A DNA stretch of 9,096 nt. It comes from SIG636 sp045535465. Lineage in GTDB: Bacteria > Bacillota > Clostridia > Oscillospirales > CAG-382. Positions within the stretch are counted from its first letter, which is position 1. Every line of letters begins with the position of its first letter. Below, piece by piece: positions 1 to 7,209 of this stretch. The stretch lies in assembly GCA_045535465.1 (NCBI GenBank), contig JAZSLS010000020.1, positions 1 to 9,096 on the forward strand, given 5' to 3'. The translations under genes were made by a program, and so were the position numbers. The notes below the pieces were generated by a model. The model did no database searches. It worked only from the letters and a program-made list of their open reading frames with translations, and was not told the DNA's origin.

Positions 1-3
1 ATT

Positions 4-381
4 ATGGAAAAGGTTATTTATGACGAAAAGAACGGTCTTTGGTATGAACTGCAAGGCGACTATTACATTCCTTGCTTGAAATTGCCGGAGGAAGGACAAC
101 ACCCTATCGGCTTATGGGGACAGCGACACTTGAGATATATTGAGCAACACCGCAAGGTGCTATATTTTAAATTGCTGACAAGAGGAAAGATAAATGGAAA
201 CCTAGCAGACATCGACAAACAGGCGGAAGAATTATTTTCTCGGCTTGTAAAACAGATGGCGGAGAATGAGGGCGTGACCGAACAGCTCAAAGCAGACAAT
301 CAAATGGAGTGGGTTGCTCGGATGAACAACATCCGTAGCAGAGCCACAGAAATTGTTAATACAGACCTAATCTACGGATGA
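4..381 (+). CDS. tnpV: TnpV family transposon-encoded protein
   Basis: Complete 125-residue protein recognised as TnpV, a small protein common on Clostridia transposons and conjugative elements; its biochemical role is not established. The family pattern is clear: an N-terminal segment reading GDYYIPCLKLPEE (residues 18-30), then PIGLWGQRHLRYIEQHRK (34-51), a middle segment with NLADIDKQAEE (66-76), and a C-terminal QMEWVARMNNIRSRATEIV (100-118). Length matches the family. It is mostly helical and charged, with no signal peptide and no recognisable catalytic motif, so it is not itself a transposase. The ATG is three bases from the window edge, so its ribosome binding site and upstream partner gene cannot be seen. 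It converges on the surface-protein gene across a short gap holding one stem-loop. It marks this side of the window as mobile-element DNA. Confidence 0.87.
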   Translation: MEKVIYDEKNGLWYELQGDYYIPCLKLPEEGQHPIGLWGQRHLRYIEQHRKVLYFKLLTRGKINGNLADIDKQAEELFSRLVKQMAENEGVTEQLKADNQMEWVARMNNIRSRATEIVNTDLIYG

Positions 382-383
382 TA

Positions 384-416
384 AAAGGCGGTAGTGATTT
401 GCTCACTACCGCCTTT
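384..416. terminator. Bidirectional stem-loop terminator between convergent genes
   Basis: A perfect 14-bp inverted repeat: left arm 384-397 (AAAGGCGGTAGTGA), 5-base loop TTTGC, right arm 403-416. It starts three bases after the tnpV stop codon and ends 15 bases before the stop codon of the leftward surface-protein gene. Each arm ends in A/T bases, giving a short U tract on either transcript (four Us leftward, three rightward). The position and symmetry fit one intrinsic terminator serving both converging genes. Confidence 0.8.
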
Positions 417-431
417 ACTAATGCAAATTAT

Positions 432-3400
432 TTATCTTTTGCTTGCCGTTCTTCTTTTTCTATCAACAACGGTCAGTGTAATTACTGCGCCGCCGCTGAT
501 GAAGAGAAGTGCGATCCATAGGAACATATTGCTGTTGTCACCGGTCTGAGGACTGTCGGTGTCAGCAGGCTTGTTCAGCTCTGCGATGGCTGCCTTGGCA
601 TCGTCCAGTGACTTCTTTGCATCCTTGTCAACAAGAGATTTCTCGTAATCGGAAAGTGCATTGTAGGCATCGTCCGCTGCCTTGATAGCCGCTTCATCAT
701 CCTTCTTGATCGTGTCGGGCAGTTTGTCGATCAGTTCCTCAACTGCTTCTACATTGCCGATTACTTCAAGGGCATCGTCGATACGCTTGATTTCGTCCTC
801 GATGGCTTTCTTTTCGCCTTCGGTCATATTGGAGCCGTGATCCTCAAGAGCTTTTTCAAGATCTTCCTTTGCCTTTTCCAAATCGGTCTTATCTTCCGGT
901 GTTACAGTCTTATCGGTAACATCCTTGACCTTTTCGGTGTTCTCGGTGTCAGTAGCTGCGGCTGCATCATCAATCTTCTTAATGAGCGCTTCCGCATCGG
1001 CTTTGACTTCGGCAAGTGTTTCTTTTTCTTCTTCAGTCAGGTTATCACCCTCAAGAAGTTCGTCAATCTCAGCTACCAAATCGGTAATTGTCTGCTTATC
1101 ATCTGATGTTACCTTTGCTTCATCATAAGCATCCACCTTATCGGCAAGGTCTTTTGTTTCTGCTGCGGTATCATCGATCTGTTCTAACAGACTTTCTGCA
1201 TTACTCTTTATCTCGCTTAACTGTTCATCTTCTTCGTCTGTGAAATCCTTACCGCTGTTAATCAGACTGTTCACAAAATCAAGAACCTCCTGAATATCTT
1301 CTTTATCGGTTGACTTCACATCTGTGGTCTTGATGTTTTCAATCGTATCGTCCAGCGAAGCGATTGTAATAACCGTTACTTTTACAGTTGCACTGTTTCC
1401 GGCTTTATCGGTCACAACAATGGTATGCTCTTTTCCGTCAGCAGTAATCGTGTATTTACCGTCTGTCAAGTTTACATTGCTTTCGTCTACGATAACTGTA
1501 TCAATGTAGCTTTCGTCTACACTAAACTGTGTGTTACCGTAGTATGTTCCATCGTTTTCAACACCGATGATTACCGGAACGATTGCATCAAGCACAATAC
1601 CTTCGCTACTGATGTAAGCTGCATTTCCGGCTTTATCTACCACTTTTGCATAGATGATGTATTCGTTGTTCGGATTGATACTGAACACACCATTGTATTC
1701 TTCCCAATCGGCAAGAGCCTTTACTTCATCTTCTGTCAGTTCTTCCGTTGCAAGGTAATAGTAAACCTTCTCCAGACCGCTTCCGATATTTACATCTTCA
1801 GCAGTAATGGTCACACTCTGTGTTTTCTTAAAGAACAGACCGAATGTAATGTTGTTAAGGAATGTATTCCATTTGTTTGTGGCAAGTGTAATCTCAGCAG
1901 TAGGTGCAGTTGTATCAGCTACGCCTTCTACGGCAATTGTGATATTTTCTTGTGCGTTTGTAATCACATACTTACCATTAGCATCCAGTTCAACCTTATC
2001 GCCATTGACTTTTACTGTAAAAGCATCGGTTTTTGAATATCCATTTGCCAACTCAAAGGTAAGTGTGGTGTTTCCGTTCCATACAAGTTCGGTATCTGCT
2101 ACTGTAAGAGTATATCCCGTCTGGGTTGCAGGAACACTAACGTTCAACAATCCTCCGTCTTTGATGGTAACTTCTGTGAAAGGAGAAGCGTTATAATAAC
2201 CTGCCGCCTGATAACGTACAAAGTATGTACCCGCAGCAAAAGTCATATTTGCGTCCGTTACCTTTGTATATTTGTCATCATCAGCAGTATATTCGGTTGC
2301 ATACTCCATTGTGGTAGTAAGTCCGTTAATCTTACCGTCTGCTCTGCCTTTGATTGTTTCGTCAATACCCGAAACAATAGGGGCATCAACATATCCCTTT
2401 ACAATTCCGTATTCTACCTCAACCAAGTTTCCGGATTTCGGCAGACAATAGTTGTCATTGGAAAGTGAGATCACCTTTACGTGCCATCTGCCAGGGATGA
2501 TTCCTGCACCCTCGGTTGTTTCTACCACAGAGGTTGTCAGTATGCAGACATCACCACTTTCAAGACCCGTTGCGGTTGCTTGTGGTACAATGAGTTCTCC
2601 GGTGTAAGGTATGAATTCTGTTGCACCCCAACTAATACCGATTTCTTTCTGATTAATGGTAAATGTACCACCCTCGAAAGTAATATCATAATTTGGATTT
2701 GAACCCTCTGTCTGACTTACAGTAATAACGTAACTATCTGCATCATTTCCTTCTTCACGGGAAATAGAGATATTTTGAAGTACATCTGCTCCAGCCAAAC
2801 TGCCTTCTGTAATCTTCCAAGTAAGAGTAGGGTCGCTTTCTCCATAGGTCTTACTTATATCGTCTGCTTTGATAGTCAGTTTTGCCTGAGAAATCACAAC
2901 ATCTGCTGAACCGGATACTATTTCATAGTTTTCCTTTTCAATCTTATACCATACAGTATAAGAACCTTTATCCTTATAGGTCGGATTTGTCGAAGTATAT
3001 GTACCATTTTCACTTGTGCTGTACTTAACGGTTGCATCGCTTGGCACATTCGTAATAGAGATACTGTGTTCTTTTCCATCATACACGCCTGAATAACCGT
3101 TTACGGAAATTCCGGACATTGTGCCTTTAGTGATGGTAAAGTTTAGCGTTGCTGTAGCCGTGCCTTTTGCAATACTGCCAGTGGCTTTGACTGTATCTGT
3201 ACTTACAGCAGTATTGTTTTGATATGTAATATCTAAAGTTCCGCCTTGCCAGCCATCAGAATATTCCACTTTTAATGGCTTGATTTCTGAACCTGTGTAT
3301 TTTCTGGAAACTGTTTCATCAAGGACTAACTGGGCTGTTTCGTTGTGATTATTGCAGTTGGCACATTTTTCCGTAACGGTATTATCCGATGTTTTGAAAT

Positions 3401-4070
3401 AGGTGTAGTTATGGGGACCGGGGTCGCCGTACACTGTATGTGTATCGGTGTACGTCTGACCGTTAAAAGTAGCAGAAGCAGTGTATATAGTTTGGTCTTT
3501 GCTCAAACAGTTTGTTGCCTCAATGGTATTGGAAGAATCGATATTTGCTTTGACTGTCGCGCAAACATCCGTATTCGTTACTGTAAACGTTGCTGTTGGG
3601 GAAGAAAGGTCACTCCAATTCCACGAGGGTTTATCTACCGCAACGCAAGTAATCTCAACGACAGGGCTATTGGTATCTTTTACTCTATCTGAGTCTTCAC
3701 TATAACAACTTAGGTTAACGCCTATTGATTTTGGTAAATCTGTTGTACGTATCAGTTTATTTTTTGCGTCGTTCATCAAATCGCTGTAGGCCCAACCATC
3801 AAATCGATACTTCAGGGCTGTTCCAACTCTGCCTAATCCAATTTCAGAAGCATTTTGAAAGTTGGTATATTTCACTTTGTAAAGATAATTATCATACTTA
3901 AAATATTGAGTAGCACCGTCTGTATAATCAATATACGGAAGATTTGACAACTCCGGCACCTCTGTAGCAGCATTCGCCGTCAGCGTAAAGCTCGGCAGCA
4001 TACCCACCACCATCACAAGCGTCAGCACAAGGCTTAATATGCGTTTTGTAAGTTGTTTTTTCGTTTTCAT
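432..4070 (-). CDS. Large sortase-anchored multidomain surface protein (Ig-like/MBG and helical repeats)
   Basis: 1212-residue secreted protein predicted to be covalently attached to the cell wall. Residues 1-35 are a signal peptide: KTKKQ..KR basic start, hydrophobic stretch 11-30, likely cleavage after ANA. A unique region follows to about 215. Next comes a segment with an H..C..C..H pattern (C236, C239) leading into beta-rich Ig-like modules at about 245-315, 316-395, 396-475 (resembling MBG repeats: KLTIKADDISKTYGESDP) and 476-557. Two more modules, at about 720-830 and 830-900, each contain DKAGN. Residues 907-1166 form acidic three-helix-like repeats. The C terminus carries SPQTG (1173-1177), a membrane segment (about 1182-1202) and a basic tail, KRRTASKR: a sortase signal with S in place of L. 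The start is supported by GGAGG seven bases upstream of the ATG. No enzymatic domain is visible; an adhesin or matrix-binding role is inferred. It lies downstream of a TetR regulator in the same direction and looks like cargo. Confidence 0.9.
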   Translation of the reverse strand: MKTKKQLTKRILSLVLTLVMVVGMLPSFTLTANAATEVPELSNLPYIDYTDGATQYFKYDNYLYKVKYTNFQNASEIGLGRVGTALKYRFDGWAYSDLMNDAKNKLIRTTDLPKSIGVNLSCYSEDSDRVKDTNSPVVEITCVAVDKPSWNWSDLSSPTATFTVTNTDVCATVKANIDSSNTIEATNCLSKDQTIYTASATFNGQTYTDTHTVYGDPGPHNYTYFKTSDNTVTEKCANCNNHNETAQLVLDETVSRKYTGSEIKPLKVEYSDGWQGGTLDITYQNNTAVSTDTVKATGSIAKGTATATLNFTITKGTMSGISVNGYSGVYDGKEHSISITNVPSDATVKYSTSENGTYTSTNPTYKDKGSYTVWYKIEKENYEIVSGSADVVISQAKLTIKADDISKTYGESDPTLTWKITEGSLAGADVLQNISISREEGNDADSYVITVSQTEGSNPNYDITFEGGTFTINQKEIGISWGATEFIPYTGELIVPQATATGLESGDVCILTTSVVETTEGAGIIPGRWHVKVISLSNDNYCLPKSGNLVEVEYGIVKGYVDAPIVSGIDETIKGRADGKINGLTTTMEYATEYTADDDKYTKVTDANMTFAAGTYFVRYQAAGYYNASPFTEVTIKDGGLLNVSVPATQTGYTLTVADTELVWNGNTTLTFELANGYSKTDAFTVKVNGDKVELDANGKYVITNAQENITIAVEGVADTTAPTAEITLATNKWNTFLNNITFGLFFKKTQSVTITAEDVNIGSGLEKVYYYLATEELTEDEVKALADWEEYNGVFSINPNNEYIIYAKVVDKAGNAAYISSEGIVLDAIVPVIIGVENDGTYYGNTQFSVDESYIDTVIVDESNVNLTDGKYTITADGKEHTIVVTDKAGNSATVKVTVITIASLDDTIENIKTTDVKSTDKEDIQEVLDFVNSLINSGKDFTDEEDEQLSEIKSNAESLLEQIDDTAAETKDLADKVDAYDEAKVTSDDKQTITDLVAEIDELLEGDNLTEEEKETLAEVKADAEALIKKIDDAAAATDTENTEKVKDVTDKTVTPEDKTDLEKAKEDLEKALEDHGSNMTEGEKKAIEDEIKRIDDALEVIGNVEAVEELIDKLPDTIKKDDEAAIKAADDAYNALSDYEKSLVDKDAKKSLDDAKAAIAELNKPADTDSPQTGDNSNMFLWIALLFISGGAVITLTVVDRKRRTASKR
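573..1352 (-). repeat. Acidic helical repeats in the surface protein C-terminal stalk
   Basis: Protein-level repeats within the surface protein, residues about 907-1166. Four related units can be aligned by eye at about 911-968, 984-1036, 1053-1105 and 1117-1166. Units 1-3 share the pattern of a T..DK start, a first helix, an acidic turn such as LTEEEKETL or FTDEEDEQL, a helix ending in A..L...ID, and a linker. Unit 4 is more divergent (DYEKSLVDKD turn). They resemble the three-helix stalk modules (FIVAR/GA-like) of other Gram-positive wall-anchored proteins. They probably hold the beta-rich head away from the wall. The DNA copies have diverged, so recent unequal exchange is not indicated. 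Confidence 0.6.
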
Positions 4071-4074
4071 ATCG

Positions 4075-4096
4075 TTTCCTCCGTGTATGGATTATA
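4075..4096 (-). promoter_or_regulatory. Ribosome binding site and probable -10 element of the surface-protein gene
   Basis: Leftward reading gives GGAGGAAA at 4082-4075, with seven bases between GGAGG and the ATG at 4070. A perfect -10 hexamer, TATAAT, lies at 4096-4091, which would give a very short leader. No good -35 sits at 16-18 bases; the nearest candidate, TTGTCA at 4128-4123, is 26 bases away. The promoter is therefore either activator-dependent or not a standard one. A 5-bp dyad, TCGGC-GAGA-GCCGA (4101-4114), fills the spacer region and could be a protein site. Confidence 0.5.
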
Positions 4097-4132
4097 GGAA
4101 TCGGCTCTCGCCGAATGTTTTCTGACAAGATG

Positions 4133-4180
4133 TTTTAGTAGAGTACGTAGTAGTCTACTAAAATGGGGGTACCCCCATTT
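4133..4180. promoter_or_regulatory. Nested palindromes between tetR-type gene and surface-protein gene (candidate operator/terminator)
   Basis: Three dyads share 48 bases. TTTTAGTAG at 4133-4141 pairs with CTACTAAAA at 4155-4163 (13-base spacer). TAGTAG-T-CTACTA at 4148-4160 is a 13-base palindrome. AAATGGGGGTACCCCCATTT at 4161-4180 is a perfect 20-base palindrome beginning seven bases after the TetR-family stop codon. The last could form a G/C hairpin followed by a few Us leftward and act as a weak terminator of the regulator transcript. The AGTAG/CTACT dyads have the size and symmetry of TetR-family operators and lie upstream of the surface gene's -10. Which element does which job is inference. 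Confidence 0.5.
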
Positions 4181-4187
4181 GAATTTT

Positions 4188-4883
4188 CTATGCGACCTTT
4201 TCTTCCAAGAAGGTCAGCATAGCTTCTATTGTCTTTTTTGCGATGGCTTCAAAATCAAAGCCGGAAACAAACCGTATTGCTTCTTCTATCTTTTCCTTTG
4301 GCACATCGTATAGCTTAAAGGTGGTTTCCAAAAACCGCTTGACCTTGCGATCCATTGTAAAGTACATATCACACGGTATCGTCAGGAAACCTCTCATAAT
4401 TCCGCCGGACGCTATTTCAAGCTCGAAGAAATCCTTGGTTTCAAAGTCCGGCAAGCTCGGCTTGAATATTTCCTCCAGCTTGTGCGTTATCATCTGCTGG
4501 ATAATATCTGTTGTAGCAGGCAGTGAATACGCCGCTTTGTATATGTCCCGGATATGCTCGCTGGACTCTGCCATATGCAGTTGCAGGGTGGTTTCGGCAG
4601 CGTAGAACAGGATCTTATCCTCGGTTTTACCGTTTAACAGGTCTGCCGTTGCCTTGAACTGACCTTCCAGCACATATTTTACAAGCTCTGCCAGTATATC
4701 TTCTTTCGTCTTAAATAAGTTCATCAGCGAGCCTATGTTAATATCTGCAAGTTTGGCTATTTCCTTAACCGTAGTTGCTGTAAATCCCTTTTCTAAAAAG
4801 GATTTTGCAGAAATAAAAAGCACTTGCTTTCGCATCTGTTCCATATCCGCACGAGGTCTGCGCTTTGTTTTCTCCGTAGCCAT
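4188..4883 (-). CDS. TetR/AcrR family transcriptional regulator
   Basis: 231-residue protein of the TetR repressor type. A basic N-terminal tail (MATEKTKRRPRADMEQ) precedes helix 1 (AKSFLEKGFTATTVKEIA, residues 26-43). The helix-turn-helix spans about 38-61 and contains IAKLADINIGSLMNLFKTKEDIL, which matches the family pattern IA..AGV..G..Y.HF..KE.L, although M54 and L56 replace the usual Y/F residues. The rest (about 65-231) is the helical ligand-binding and dimer domain, too variable to suggest a ligand. The start is supported by GGAGG at 4895-4891, seven bases upstream of the ATG. The gene lies 117 bp upstream of the surface-protein gene in the same direction, separated by palindromes that could be its operator. 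Control of itself and of the surface protein is inferred, not shown. Confidence 0.88.
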   Translation of the reverse strand: MATEKTKRRPRADMEQMRKQVLFISAKSFLEKGFTATTVKEIAKLADINIGSLMNLFKTKEDILAELVKYVLEGQFKATADLLNGKTEDKILFYAAETTLQLHMAESSEHIRDIYKAAYSLPATTDIIQQMITHKLEEIFKPSLPDFETKDFFELEIASGGIMRGFLTIPCDMYFTMDRKVKRFLETTFKLYDVPKEKIEEAIRFVSGFDFEAIAKKTIEAMLTFLEEKVA

Positions 4884-4951
4884 TCATCGCCCTCCGTTTC
4901 TTTCTATGTCAATGCGAAATACAGGCAAGTTGTGTCATAGTATCGCCATTT

Positions 4952-4961
4952 GTTATATAAC
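4952..4961. promoter_or_regulatory. Short palindrome in the TetR-family gene leader
   Basis: GTTATATAAC is a perfect 10-base palindrome lying between the regulator's predicted promoter and its ribosome binding site. Its place would suit an autoregulatory operator. It does not match the AGTAG/CTACT dyads downstream of the gene, so either the regulator does not bind both places or this palindrome is chance in an AT-rich leader. Confidence 0.25.
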
Positions 4962-4980
4962 GCATTATAATTCCTCTTTT

Positions 4981-5009
4981 ATTATATTCGATTTCCTCTC
5001 AAAGTGCAA
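4981..5009 (-). promoter_or_regulatory. Probable promoter of the TetR-family regulator
   Basis: Reading leftward, TTGCAC (5009-5004), a 17-base spacer and a perfect TATAAT (4986-4981). The -35 matches the consensus only in its first three bases, but the spacing is ideal. A better-looking TTGACA (5023-5018) sits too far upstream for this -10. A second TATAAT occurs at 4969-4964 without a good -35. The predicted leader is about 90 bases long and AT-rich. Confidence 0.55.
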
Positions 5010-5065
5010 TGGTTTTTTGTCAATTCTGTGAGTTGTTCTGAAAAAAGTTACAATTAAAAAGATAT

Positions 5066-5112
5066 GCCCCGTTGGGAGCGCAGTAATTTCTGCATTCCTA
5101 ACGGGGCTTTTT
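5066..5112. terminator. Strong stem-loop with U tract downstream of the sigma-like gene
   Basis: GCCCCGTT (5066-5073) pairs with AACGGGGC (5100-5107). Inside, GGA/TCC and GCAG/CTGC extend the stem, around a TAATTT loop. On the rightward strand it is followed directly by TTTTT (5108-5112). On the leftward strand, where the sigma-like gene has just ended at 5115, the U tract follows after five more bases (ATATC then TTTTT). It probably ends the leftward operon and also stops rightward antisense transcription. Confidence 0.75.
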
Positions 5113-5114
5113 CG

Positions 5115-6020
5115 TTATATCAGGTCTTTTATGGCTTCTTTTAATTTCATAAGTGCCTTTTCGCATTTTTTGTGTGCGGTGTTGGCAGAGCTGTATTCGT
5201 GGTCGGTCGCAATATCGGTATACATCATCGGCTTAATGGGTTTCTTCTTGGGTTCGCCGTATTCATCGAGGTCATCGTAATCCATATAAAAGGTACTGTG
5301 ACAATCAAAGCAGAAGCCGAGCCGTTGGGCGAGCATCATTCGCTCCGTGTATTCGAGCTTGTCATAGGCATCCCACAGACGGGCGTACAATTCGCCTTTC
5401 ATATACAGTTTGAAAGTGTCAGAGGTGGTATCGGGGTGTGCTTCTTCGGTGCTTTCCGCTTCGTCATCCTCCGCATATTGTTGGTAAAGCTCAACACGAT
5501 TTTCATTGAGCAAGCCGCCGAGCAGAATTTCTTTCGTGTCATCGGTGGTTTCGCCTAATTCTGCGGCAACTGCTTCAATCGCAGCATCGGCATAACTGCG
5601 GTCATATTTCTCCCATACCGCCATAGCTTTACGGAGTTTTGCATATTCTGCAAGGCTCTGCACCGTAAAGCCTGTCCTCATAGAACGGATATAGTCAAGG
5701 ATTTCACGCTCCACATAATGTTCTTTGAAGGATACAAAGGATGCGCCGCCGTCGGGCGTGTATTTAGAGAGTGCTTTCAGCAGTCCCGCAATATACGCCT
5801 GCTTCAGATCGGCAAAATGCTCCTGCATAAAGAACTGCCGCATATAGCTTTGCACGTTCTTATTGAGCGTTTTTTCATAATAATGGAGAAACCAAGAAAA
5901 GTAACGCTCATCATTCTCTTTGAGATAAGTTACGATATATTCCTGCAAATCCCACTTCGGCGGTGCCGGAATAATGCGGTACATATTCAGATCCATTTCG
6001 TCAATATACGTTTCTTTCAC
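5115..6020 (-). CDS. Sigma-70-like RNA polymerase sigma factor (element-encoded, divergent)
   Basis: 301-residue cytoplasmic protein that reads as a divergent sigma-70 family factor. Counting from the GTG start, about 45-115 resembles region 2: FADLKQAYIAGLLKALSKYTP, then FVSFKEHYVEREILDYIRSMR, the place of the -10 binding and core-binding helices. About 120-167 resembles region 3 (LRKAMAVWEKY... AAELGETTDDTKEIL). About 212-298 resembles region 4 (LEYTERMMLAQRLGF ... YTDIATDHEYSSANTAHKKCEKALMKL). Region 4 is split by an insert of about 30 residues with a CFDC motif and a D/E/K/P-rich stretch, absent from ordinary sigma factors. The acidic linker at about 184-201 is also unusual. The GTG start is preferred because GGAGG lies eight bases upstream; the frame can be extended to a TTG at 6035, but that overlaps the ribosome binding site. 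It follows the DUF6076-like gene by 21 bp, so both share one transcript. Activity as a true sigma factor is inferred. Confidence 0.7.
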   Translation of the reverse strand: MKETYIDEMDLNMYRIIPAPPKWDLQEYIVTYLKENDERYFSWFLHYYEKTLNKNVQSYMRQFFMQEHFADLKQAYIAGLLKALSKYTPDGGASFVSFKEHYVEREILDYIRSMRTGFTVQSLAEYAKLRKAMAVWEKYDRSYADAAIEAVAAELGETTDDTKEILLGGLLNENRVELYQQYAEDDEAESTEEAHPDTTSDTFKLYMKGELYARLWDAYDKLEYTERMMLAQRLGFCFDCHSTFYMDYDDLDEYGEPKKKPIKPMMYTDIATDHEYSSANTAHKKCEKALMKLKEAIKDLI

Positions 6021-6041
6021 GGCACTCACCTCCAATCTGTG

Positions 6042-7178
6042 CTATTTGCCGTTCAATCGTCTGTCTGCTTCGGCGTAGAGTTCTTCACGTATCATATCCG
6101 CTTCATACTGCCCGTTGGCATAATCGGGATCGGCCTTTGCTCGTTGCATACGTTCTTTGGCAACGGCAAGTGCGGCGTTTGTGAGAATGTCATCGTGCTT
6201 GCCACGTCTACGTTCCATACGAAGTGCCGAGCAACGGTTTTTGTAAAGTCGGATAATAGGGTTAGCATCGGCATATTCTTTGCGGTTGATCCTTGCAGCA
6301 TATTTTCGGCAAGTAATAGCTTTGCCTTTTAGTTTGAACGGCGCATAGCCCGTGCAGTATTTCTGCCGTGCCGCAGAGGTCATAAGAAAATACTTTTTGC
6401 AGATACCACATTGCCTTGGATAATGCCCGTAATGTAAACCTTCAAAAAAGTCGGTAATCACAAAACTGTAATAGCTGTCAAAATACAATCGGCGGGCAAG
6501 TGTTTCCGTTTTGCTTCGTGTGGATTTTAATATAGGTACGTATTCCGTTGTTACGGGGAATGGCACAGAGCCGAATATCGAAAGAGCTATGGGCAGCAAA
6601 TGTTCCTCGTCAAAACGATCAGCTTCATCCACACGACTTGCAAAAGTTTTAAGTTTGTGGAAAGCATTGCGAATATCGTCGCTCAGCGTATCGTAAAAGC
6701 TGAGGGCGGCGTTTACTTCCGCAAGCAACTTCTCAGCACGGGCAAAGAAGTCTTTATCATATTCTTTCGGCAAGTGATGGAACATAGCCTGCGCCGTATC
6801 CATTTCACCGATCTTTGCACGGCGGAAAAAATATTCGCTTATGATATTTCCGTTTTCTTCCGTGAACAATGCTTCGATTCTGTTACGCTCATCATCTGTA
6901 TCGAGCATATCAAAAGGTTTGAGCCAAGGCAGGGCGGTAAAAACATTTACCATCCTTTCTCCGGCGTTCACATAATCGGAAATATTCAGATACCCAAGCC
7001 GTAACATATTTTCAAGTTGCCAATTATCCGTTGCATATACGGCAATGCGGGCGGCAGTATCATTTTCATAAAACTGATTCAGCAAGTGCGCCGCAAAAGT
7101 TCCCGCAGGATAGCTCTTGCCGCCGATATGCACTCTGCCGTCACGGTAATCGGCGCTGAAAAAGCTGATTTTATCCAT
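6042..7178 (-). CDS. DUF6076-like protein with four-cysteine zinc-ribbon-type motif
   Basis: 378-residue protein from the preferred ATG; I recognise it as similar to DUF6076 proteins of Clostridia mobile elements, whose function is unknown. The N-terminal two thirds are helical without a known catalytic motif. The diagnostic part is at about 253-300: QCGICKKYF...QKYC...AITCRKYAARINRKE, giving cysteines at 257, 260, 275 and 290 (CxxC-x14-C-x14-C), which should bind one zinc and may contact nucleic acid. A basic segment follows (YKNRCSALRMERRRGKH, about 312-328), then a charged helical tail. The open frame extends upstream to a TTG at 7265, but no Shine-Dalgarno precedes it. The ATG at 7178 has GGAGG 11 bases upstream, a somewhat long spacing. 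It is the first gene of the leftward operon and precedes the sigma-like gene; a joint regulatory role is inference. Confidence 0.72.
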   Translation of the reverse strand: MDKISFFSADYRDGRVHIGGKSYPAGTFAAHLLNQFYENDTAARIAVYATDNWQLENMLRLGYLNISDYVNAGERMVNVFTALPWLKPFDMLDTDDERNRIEALFTEENGNIISEYFFRRAKIGEMDTAQAMFHHLPKEYDKDFFARAEKLLAEVNAALSFYDTLSDDIRNAFHKLKTFASRVDEADRFDEEHLLPIALSIFGSVPFPVTTEYVPILKSTRSKTETLARRLYFDSYYSFVITDFFEGLHYGHYPRQCGICKKYFLMTSAARQKYCTGYAPFKLKGKAITCRKYAARINRKEYADANPIIRLYKNRCSALRMERRRGKHDDILTNAALAVAKERMQRAKADPDYANGQYEADMIREELYAEADRRLNGK

Positions 7179-7200
7179 ATTCCGCTTAACCTCCATACTA

Positions 7201-7209
7201 ATTCTATCA
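7201..7209 (-). promoter_or_regulatory. Possible internal extended -10 for the DUF6076-like gene
   Basis: Leftward reading TGATAGAAT (7209-7201) is an extended -10 of the form TGnTAGAAT, close before the GGAGG at 7194-7190. No clear -35 is present, as can happen with extended -10 promoters. A transcript starting here would have almost no leader, and would exclude the upstream TTG start. Confidence 0.35.

Noticed and set aside
573..1352. Tandem DNA repeats or phase-variable repeat tract in the surface gene
   Set aside because: The repeats are seen at protein level only; the DNA copies have diverged and no short tandem or homopolymer tract likely to slip was seen.
1425..2036. 203-codon rightward open frame opposite the surface-protein gene
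   Set aside because: It lies wholly antisense to a clear secreted protein, has a cysteine/phenylalanine-rich low-complexity translation, no ribosome binding site and no recognisable domain.
3928..4128. 66-codon leftward frame overlapping the surface gene's signal peptide
   Set aside because: It is out of frame with a signal peptide that has a good GGAGG site, and its own start lies upstream of the predicted promoter.
4161..4180. Perfect 20-base palindrome as an insertion-sequence end or target site
   Set aside because: No transposase gene, matching terminal repeat or target duplication is visible nearby; operator or terminator roles fit the position better.
5718..6332. 204-codon rightward open frame across the sigma-like/DUF6076 junction
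   Set aside because: Antisense shadow of two supported genes; the translation resembles no family and no start signal precedes it.
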